Shown here piece after piece: positions 5,844-10,407 of a DNA stretch of 10,407 nucleotides. This DNA comes from DASRTE01 sp035253685. GTDB lineage: Bacteria; Actinomycetota; Actinomycetes; Jiangellales; Jiangellaceae. The notes beneath the pieces were generated by a model. That model ran no database searches and was not told the origin of the DNA. It saw only the letters and a program-made list of their open reading frames with translations. A program made the translations under genes and the position numbers. Each line of letters starts with the position of its first letter. The stretch's first letter is position 1. The stretch spans positions 1 to 10,407 of the forward strand of contig DATFBR010000177.1 of the NCBI GenBank assembly GCA_035253685.1, given 5' to 3'.

Positions 5844-7304
5844 TCATCCGCGGACCGGCAGGTCCAAGACCACCCGGGTGCCGCCGTCGCGACGCGGGCC
5901 GACGTCGAGCGTTCCGCCGAGCTCGCCGACCACAAGCGTCCGGACGATCTGCAGACCGAGGCGACCGGACTCCTCCGGGTCGAAACCGTGGGGCAGCCCG
6001 CGCCCGTCGTCGTCGACGGCCACACGCAGTCGGCCCGCTCGCCGGTCGGCCGCCAGCTCAACGCACCCGGGTGCTCCGCCCAGGCCGTGCTCGACGGCGT
6101 TCTGCAGCAGTTCGGTGATCGCCATCGCCAGCGGGGTCGCGACGCCGGCATCGAGGATGCCGAAAGTGCCGGTCCGGTGTGCCCGGACCCGTGGTTCGGC
6201 CGTGGCCACCTCGACCACCATCGCGAGCAGCTGGTCGGCGACCCCGTCGAAGTCGACCGTGTCATCGACGGTCTGCGACAGCGTGTCGTGGACGATGGCG
6301 ATCGTTCCTACGCGGCGCACAGCCTCCTCCAGCGCGGAACGTCCCTCCGGCGGTTCGATCCGGCGGGCCTGGAGCCGCAGCAGTGCCGCGACCGTCTGTA
6401 AGTTGTTCTTGACCCGGTGGTGGATCTCGCGGATCGTCGCGTCCTTGGTGATCAGCTGACGCTCCCGTCGCCGAACCTCGGTCACGTCGCGGCACAGGAC
6501 GAGTGCCCCCACGTGCACGCCGCCCGGATCGAGCGGAATCGCCCGCAGCGTCATGACCGCACCGGTGCCCTCGATCTCGGTCCGCCGGTGTGCACGTCCA
6601 CCGACCACGACCTCGAGCGCCTCGTCGACCGCGCCCGGCCGCGGCGCCAGCCGGGCCGTGACCTCGCCCAGCCGCTCGCCCACCAGATCCGCGGTCAGGC
6701 CGAGCCGACGGTAGACCGACAGCGCGTTCGGGCTCGCGTAGGTCACGACGCCGTCGGCGTCGAGACGGATCAGGCCATCGCCCACCCGCGGCGCACCGCG
6801 GCGGTCCATGCCCGTGCCGGGTCTGGGGAATCGGCCCTCGGCGACCAGCTTGGCCAGCTGTCCCGCGCACTCGAGGTAGGCGAGCTCCAGCCGGCTCGGC
6901 GTGCGCACCGAGGTGAGATTCGTGTGCCGGGCGACGACGGCCAGCACACGGTCGTCACGGCGGACGGGGATCGTCTCCAACCGGACCGGCACGTCGTCCC
7001 ACCACTCCGGATCGCCGTCGCGGCGGATCGTGCCCTCGTCGTACGCTGCCTCGACCAGCGGGCGACGACCCCGCGGCAGAAGCGACCCGACGAGGTCCTC
7101 CGGGTATGCGGTCGCTCCCGTCGTCGGCCGCATCTGGGCGGCGGCGCGAAAGCCGTGGCTGCTGCGGTCGGGAACCCAGAGGACGAGGTCGGCGAACGAC
7201 AGGTCTGCCAGCAGCTGCCAGTCGGCGACGAGCGCGTGCAGCCAGTCCAGGTCACCTTCGGAGAGGTCGGTGTACTGGCGCACGACGTCGTTGAGCGACG
7301 GCAC
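5844..7304 (-). CDS. pdtaS: PdtaS-type sensor histidine kinase (HisKA_2/HATPase_c)
   Basis: Cytosolic sensor histidine kinase, 486 aa, close in length and layout to M. tuberculosis PdtaS, which phosphorylates the ANTAR RNA-binding response regulator PdtaR. Seen: an N-terminal GAF-like sensor (about 1-155, with DWQLLADLSFADLVLWV at 28-44); a PAS domain (about 172-275, GLIRLDADGVVTYASPNA); the HisKA_2 phosphoacceptor motif EIHHRVKNNLQT at 293-304 (His295/His296); an N-box ELLQNAVEHG with Asn402; a G1 motif DDGRG at 432-436; and a G2 motif GRLGLQIV at 447-454. No membrane segments. The start is GTG 7304, which matches the family's MxxLxD N-terminus, with TAGGCT 7 nt upstream and no Shine-Dalgarno sequence, so it is likely leaderless. 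It converges on whiB1 and diverges from a DUF2785 gene. No partner response regulator is encoded within the window. Confidence 0.94.
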   Translation of the reverse strand: MPSLNDVVRQYTDLSEGDLDWLHALVADWQLLADLSFADLVLWVPDRSSHGFRAAAQMRPTTGATAYPEDLVGSLLPRGRRPLVEAAYDEGTIRRDGDPEWWDDVPVRLETIPVRRDDRVLAVVARHTNLTSVRTPSRLELAYLECAGQLAKLVAEGRFPRPGTGMDRRGAPRVGDGLIRLDADGVVTYASPNALSVYRRLGLTADLVGERLGEVTARLAPRPGAVDEALEVVVGGRAHRRTEIEGTGAVMTLRAIPLDPGGVHVGALVLCRDVTEVRRRERQLITKDATIREIHHRVKNNLQTVAALLRLQARRIEPPEGRSALEEAVRRVGTIAIVHDTLSQTVDDTVDFDGVADQLLAMVVEVATAEPRVRAHRTGTFGILDAGVATPLAMAITELLQNAVEHGLGGAPGCVELAADRRAGRLRVAVDDDGRGLPHGFDPEESGRLGLQIVRTLVVGELGGTLDVGPRRDGGTRVVLDLPVRG

Positions 7305-7311
7305 GACCGCG

Positions 7312-7317
7312 AGCCTA
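7312..7317 (-). promoter_or_regulatory. Putative -10 element of pdtaS (leaderless)
   Basis: On the minus strand TAGGCT ends 7 nt before the GTG start at 7304, so transcription would begin at about the start codon. The 112-bp region shared with the divergent DUF2785 gene shows no clear -35 hexamer. Confidence 0.45.
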
Positions 7318-7416
7318 ATGTGGCTGCGGCACCGGTCCGAACCTGCCGATCGTGGGTGGTTGCCGGCGGCGGACCCGGGGCATCGACGGGTCTCCGCCTT
7401 CTGCGAGGATGCCCCG

Positions 7417-8298
7417 GTGCGGATGTCCTACTGGGAGCGCGTCGTCGCCGACGGCTACCGGGTCCCCCACGGTGCCGCCCTGGACGACCTCACGACCGAC
7501 CTCGTCACCATGCTCGGCGACCCCGACCCCAGGGTCCGCGACGACATCGCCTACTCCGTCCTGTCGACGTGGGTGTCCGAGGGCGTCTACGACGAGTTGC
7601 TCGCCGGGCTGGGAGACGGCCTGGTGCTGGGCCTGCGGGTCGGCCTGGGCGAGGACGGAACCGACACGGTTCTTCGGCGGTCGTTCTCGGCGGTGTGTCT
7701 TGCCGCGGTGATCGCCCGTGACAACACCACCCACGCGCTCCACCCGACGACCGTGCTCACCTGGGCGGACCGGTCGGTCGCCTGGTTGTTGGCCGAACGC
7801 GACCTGCGCGGGTGGGTTCCCGACCGCGGCTGGGCGCATGCGATCGCGCACGGCGCGGACCTGCTGGGAACGCTCGCGGCGTCACGGCACATCGGCTCCG
7901 ACGAGCTTCGGGTTCTTCTCGACGTCGTCGCCGAACGCCTGCTCATCCCCACGGAACACCGCTTCGCTGCGAGCGAGGACGACCGGCTCGCATACGCCAC
8001 GATGTCGCTGCTGCACCGCGACCAGGTGCCGGTCGACGCGCTCGAACACTGGCTGGAGCGCCTGTCGACGATCTGGGCCGAACCCGTGCCGCCCGGCATG
8101 CGCGAACCGGCCGTCCGCGCCAACGGTGTCGCCTACGCACGTGCGCTGCATCTTCAACTGCTGCTGGGGGTCACGGCGACGCCGGCCCAGGACGCGACCG
8201 CCGCACCGGCCCTCAGCCCGAGCTGCCGCCCGGACCTGCTGATCGCCCTGCAGCGATCCCTGCGGTCCAGCGCACCGCGAGTATTCCGCCGCGCCTGA
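7417..8298 (+). CDS. DUF2785 domain protein
   Basis: Protein of unknown function, 293 aa, recognised from memory as the DUF2785 family. Characteristic stretches are the LTTDLVTMLGDPDPRVRDD region (29-47), followed by IAYSVLSTWVSEGVYDEL; RRSFSAVCLAAVIARD (88-103); and RDLRGWVPDRGWAHAIAHGADLLGTLA (about 128-154), rich in conserved Trp, His and Asp. The sequence is mostly helical and looks like stacked helical hairpins, with no signal peptide or membrane segments. The His and Asp residues in the AHAIAHGAD motif could bind a ligand or metal, but this is speculation. Start GTG 7417 is preceded by GAGGAT at 7405-7410, which can be read as a Shine-Dalgarno or as a weak -10 element. ATG 7423 is the alternative. 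Divergent from pdtaS (112 bp). A long palindrome follows the stop. Confidence 0.82.
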   Translation: MRMSYWERVVADGYRVPHGAALDDLTTDLVTMLGDPDPRVRDDIAYSVLSTWVSEGVYDELLAGLGDGLVLGLRVGLGEDGTDTVLRRSFSAVCLAAVIARDNTTHALHPTTVLTWADRSVAWLLAERDLRGWVPDRGWAHAIAHGADLLGTLAASRHIGSDELRVLLDVVAERLLIPTEHRFAASEDDRLAYATMSLLHRDQVPVDALEHWLERLSTIWAEPVPPGMREPAVRANGVAYARALHLQLLLGVTATPAQDATAAPALSPSCRPDLLIALQRSLRSSAPRVFRRA

Positions 8299-8312
8299 CC
8301 CGTCGCCACGCC

Positions 8313-8394
8313 CGATCCCGTTGATCATGGCGAAGTGGGCCGTTGTGGGCCCCACGTCGGACCGCTTTGCCATGATCAACACGGGCCGGGATCG
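8313..8394. repeat. Long imperfect palindrome (about 80 nt hairpin)
   Basis: The outer arms CGATCCC (8313-8319) and GGGATCG (8388-8394), then a perfect 12-bp arm pair GTTGATCATGGC (8320-8331) and GCCATGATCAAC (8369-8380), with the 7-nt ACGGGCC bulging on the right. The inner arms 8332-8349 and 8351-8368 pair with only two mismatches plus three G-U wobbles down to a GTGG-gcc-CCAC tip. There is no T-tract. It fills most of the 132-bp gap between the DUF2785 gene and the TPP enzyme. It may stop read-through between them and it resembles a dispersed palindromic repeat. Confidence 0.85.
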
Positions 8395-8418
8395 CTCGCT
8401 GCCCGAGACGGTCGCGTG

Positions 8419-8424
8419 TAGCGT
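8419..8424 (+). promoter_or_regulatory. Putative -10 element of the TPP enzyme gene (leaderless)
   Basis: TAGCGT ends 6 nt before the GTG start at 8431, with no Shine-Dalgarno sequence between. It lies about 25 nt beyond the long palindrome, so the gene probably has its own promoter and is insulated from the DUF2785 gene. Confidence 0.45.
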
Positions 8425-8430
8425 CATCCC

Positions 8431-10116
8431 GTGGATGCTGCTTCGCAGCGCAACAACTCCGGGCTCCTCGTGTTGGAGGGTCACGCCGGCGACCACGCGC
8501 GCGCAGTGTTCGCCAACCATGGGATCGAGACGATGTGGACCCTGTCCGGCGCGCACGTCTTCCCGCTCTACGACGGGGCCGTTCGCCAGGAGCCGCGGAT
8601 GCGCCTCATCGACGTGCGCCACGAGCAGACGGCGGTGTTCGGCGCGGAGGCGACCGCGAAGCTCAGCCGCCGCCCGGGGCTGGCGGTGCTCACGGCCGGG
8701 CCCGGCGTCACCAACGGTGCCAGCGGGATCGCCCAGGCCTACTTCAGCGGCGTCCCTCTGCTCGCCGTCGGGGGCCGCGCGCCGCAGTTCCGCTGGGGCA
8801 CGGGAGCGCTGCAGGAGCTCGACCACCCACCGATGCTCGCGCCGATCACCAAGCGAGCGGTCACGGCGCGCAAGGCCGCGGACGTGGCGGGTGTCCTCGA
8901 CGAGGCGTTGAGAGTCGCCGACGCCTCCCACCGTGGCCCGGTCTTCGTCGACGTGCCGATGGACGAACTGTTCAGCCGAGCCGAGGTCGCGATCCCGGCA
9001 GCCGCCGCTCGCGAACTGATCGTGCCGGATGCCGACGATCTGATGTCGGCCGCCGCTCTGCTGGCGGCCGCGGAGCGCCCGGTCCTCGTGCTCGGCTCGG
9101 ACGTGTGGATGGATGGAGCCGAGCGGGCCGCGGTGCGGTTCGTGGAGGAGACCGGCGTCCCGGTCGTGACGAACGGCATGGGACGCGGCATCCTTCGAGG
9201 TGGACACCGGTTGCTCGCCACGCGTGCCCGGTCGGCGGCATTCGCGCGGGCAGATCTCGTCGTCGTTGCGGGCACGCCGCTGGACTTCCGGCTCGGCTTC
9301 GGTGCCTTCGGCGGCGGCGACGGGAGCCCACCAGCGCGCGTGGCGCACCTGACCGACTCTCCCGGCCAGTTGGCGACCCACGTCGAGCTTGCCGCCTCCG
9401 CCGCCGGTGACCTCACGCTGGTCTTCGACGGCATCCTTGCGGCGTGGGCCGCACGACCGCATCGTACGACCCACGAGGAATGGGGCGCCGACCTGCACGC
9501 CGGCGTGGTCGCCGCAGCGGAGCATGACGCCTCGCTGTTCGCGGCCGACGCCGATCCGATCCATCCGGCCCGGATCTACGGCGAGCTGTTACCGCTTCTC
9601 GACGACGACGCCGTGGTGATCGGTGACGGTGGCGACTTCGTCTCCTGGGCGGGCAAGTTCGTCGAGCCCGGCCGGCCCGGCTGCTGGCTCGACCCCGGGC
9701 CGTACGGCTGCCTCGGAGCAGGTGCCGGTTCCGCAGCCGCCGCACGGCTGGCCCGGCCGTCGAGCCAGATCGTCGTGCTCTACGGCGACGGCGCGGCGGG
9801 GCTGTCGCTGATGGACGTCGACACGCTGGTCCGGCACGACCTTCCGGTCGTCATGGTGGTGGGCAACAACGGAGCGTGGGGGCTGGAGAAGCATCCCATG
9901 CGATTCCTCTACGGCTACGACGTCGCCGCGGATCTGCGCCGCGAGACTGGTTACGACGCCATCGTGACCGCGCTCGGCGGCGCGGGTGAGACGGTGGCGC
10001 GTCCCAACCAGATCGGACCCGCCCTGCAACGCGCCTTCGCAGCCGGCGTTCCGTACCTGGTCAACGTCCTCTGCGACCCCGACGTGGCCTACCCGCGATC
10101 GACGACCGGCATCTGA
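8431..10116 (+). CDS. Thiamine-diphosphate-dependent enzyme, IlvG/acetolactate synthase-like
   Basis: Predicted TPP-dependent enzyme of 561 aa with the three-domain plan of acetolactate synthase large subunits. Seen: N-terminal pyrimidine domain with the activating Glu65 in DVRHEQTAVF and TAGPGVTNG at 88-96; GGRAPQFRWGTGALQELDH at 114-132; a middle domain at about 200-340; and a C-terminal pyrophosphate domain with GDG at 452-454 through NN at 479-480, the TPP/magnesium motif, followed by GAWGLEKHPM. The whole chain strongly resembles M. tuberculosis Rv1820 (annotated IlvG) as I recall it, including the ending DPDVAYPR. The main biosynthetic enzyme is usually encoded by ilvB next to ilvN and ilvC; none of those is here, so the real substrate may differ (another 2-keto acid lyase or decarboxylase). 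The start is GTG 8431 by its -10 spacing. It converges on an AraC-type regulator with a 26-bp gap. Confidence 0.88.
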   Translation: MDAASQRNNSGLLVLEGHAGDHARAVFANHGIETMWTLSGAHVFPLYDGAVRQEPRMRLIDVRHEQTAVFGAEATAKLSRRPGLAVLTAGPGVTNGASGIAQAYFSGVPLLAVGGRAPQFRWGTGALQELDHPPMLAPITKRAVTARKAADVAGVLDEALRVADASHRGPVFVDVPMDELFSRAEVAIPAAAARELIVPDADDLMSAAALLAAAERPVLVLGSDVWMDGAERAAVRFVEETGVPVVTNGMGRGILRGGHRLLATRARSAAFARADLVVVAGTPLDFRLGFGAFGGGDGSPPARVAHLTDSPGQLATHVELAASAAGDLTLVFDGILAAWAARPHRTTHEEWGADLHAGVVAAAEHDASLFAADADPIHPARIYGELLPLLDDDAVVIGDGGDFVSWAGKFVEPGRPGCWLDPGPYGCLGAGAGSAAAARLARPSSQIVVLYGDGAAGLSLMDVDTLVRHDLPVVMVVGNNGAWGLEKHPMRFLYGYDVAADLRRETGYDAIVTALGGAGETVARPNQIGPALQRAFAAGVPYLVNVLCDPDVAYPRSTTGI

Positions 10117-10142
10117 GCCCGCCTCCCACCGGCGCCGATGGG

Positions 10143-10407
10143 TCAGGGGTTGCGGTGGCAGAAAGCGGCGCGGTAGCCCTGCGGCGTCGTGCCGAGCCGT
10201 TTGGCGAAATGGTGCCGCATTGCGCCGGCGGTCCCGAAACCGCAGAGGACGGCCACCCGCTCGATGGGGTCGTCGCCCTCCTCGAGCAGCCGCTGAGCCT
10301 CGGTGACCCGGCGGGCGAGGAGCCAGTCGTACGGGGTCGTGCCTGTCTCCGCCCGGAACCGCCGGGCGAAAGTGCGCGAGGACATGTTGGCCAGCCGGGC
10401 CAACGAC
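10143..10407 (-). CDS. AraC/GlxA-type transcriptional regulator, C-terminal part only
   Basis: The visible 87 residues are the DNA-binding end of an AraC-family regulator; the gene continues past the right edge, so no start is present. Seen: the first helix-turn-helix LARLANMSSRTFARRFRAE, the linker TGTTPYDWLLARRVTEAQRLL, and the second helix-turn-helix ERVAVLCGFGTAGAMRHHF followed by KRLGTTPQGYRAAF. The wording MSSRTFARRF and the GF..AGAMRHHF motif are typical of the GlxA/FtrA subgroup, which carries an N-terminal DJ-1/PfpI-like domain, but that part is outside the window. It converges on the TPP enzyme, so regulation of that gene is not implied by position alone. Confidence 0.9.
   Translation of the reverse strand, partial: SLARLANMSSRTFARRFRAETGTTPYDWLLARRVTEAQRLLEEGDDPIERVAVLCGFGTAGAMRHHFAKRLGTTPQGYRAAFCHRNP

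Noticed and set aside
6417..7721. Plus-strand open frame opposite pdtaS
   Set aside because: It is the complement of the histidine kinase frame and changes to unrelated sequence at the DUF2785 gene; no domain is seen.
7882..9564. Long minus-strand open frame (560 codons) across the DUF2785 gene and the TPP enzyme
   Set aside because: It is antisense to two well-supported genes, runs through the palindrome between them, and its translation has no recognisable domain. Long antisense frames are expected at this GC content.

Overview
The window is about 10.4 kb of very GC-rich chromosomal DNA. The gene content points to an actinomycete: a WhiB1-type iron-sulfur protein, a SigF-class sigma factor with its RsbW/UsfX-type anti-sigma factor, a nickel superoxide dismutase with its dedicated protease, and a PdtaS-type histidine kinase. 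GTG starts are frequent and several genes look leaderless, which also fits. The species cannot be fixed from the sequence; a Nocardioidaceae-like or related high-GC actinomycete is an inference. No plasmid, phage, transposase, rRNA, tRNA or CRISPR locus is visible.

Left part (1-1451): the 3' end of a short-chain dehydrogenase/reductase, followed 26 bp later by an alpha/beta hydrolase on the same strand. Next (1462-3555): a nickel superoxide dismutase module, with the S26-type maturation protease sodX on the minus strand and sodN on the plus strand, sharing a divergent promoter region. An anti-sigma factor gene follows 84 bp after sodN, and its stop overlaps the start of a SigF-family sigma factor gene (GTGA overlap). 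Together this looks like an oxidative and general stress block.

Middle part (3601-5219): a small four-helix membrane protein (minus) and a diacylglycerol/lipid kinase-like protein (plus) diverge from a 296-bp region. That region holds a 24-bp tandem repeat running into a 24-bp-arm hairpin. Then (5220-7304) comes an unusually AT-rich 284-bp leader with several palindromes in front of whiB1. whiB1 converges on pdtaS across a strong GC hairpin that can terminate both. The whiB1/pdtaS arrangement matches the M. tuberculosis Rv3219/Rv3220c neighbourhood as I recall it.

Right part (7305-10407): a DUF2785 protein diverges from pdtaS. A long imperfect palindrome of about 80 nt separates it from an IlvG-like thiamine-diphosphate enzyme. 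That enzyme converges on the 3' part of an AraC/GlxA-type regulator cut by the window end.

No clearly new multi-gene system is present. The points most worth a second look are non-coding: the two long hairpins, the palindrome-rich whiB1 leader, and four genes that share a TAnnnT hexamer placed 6-7 nt before the start codon, as expected for leaderless transcripts. The anti-sigma factor with a degenerate ATP-binding site is the most interesting protein detail.
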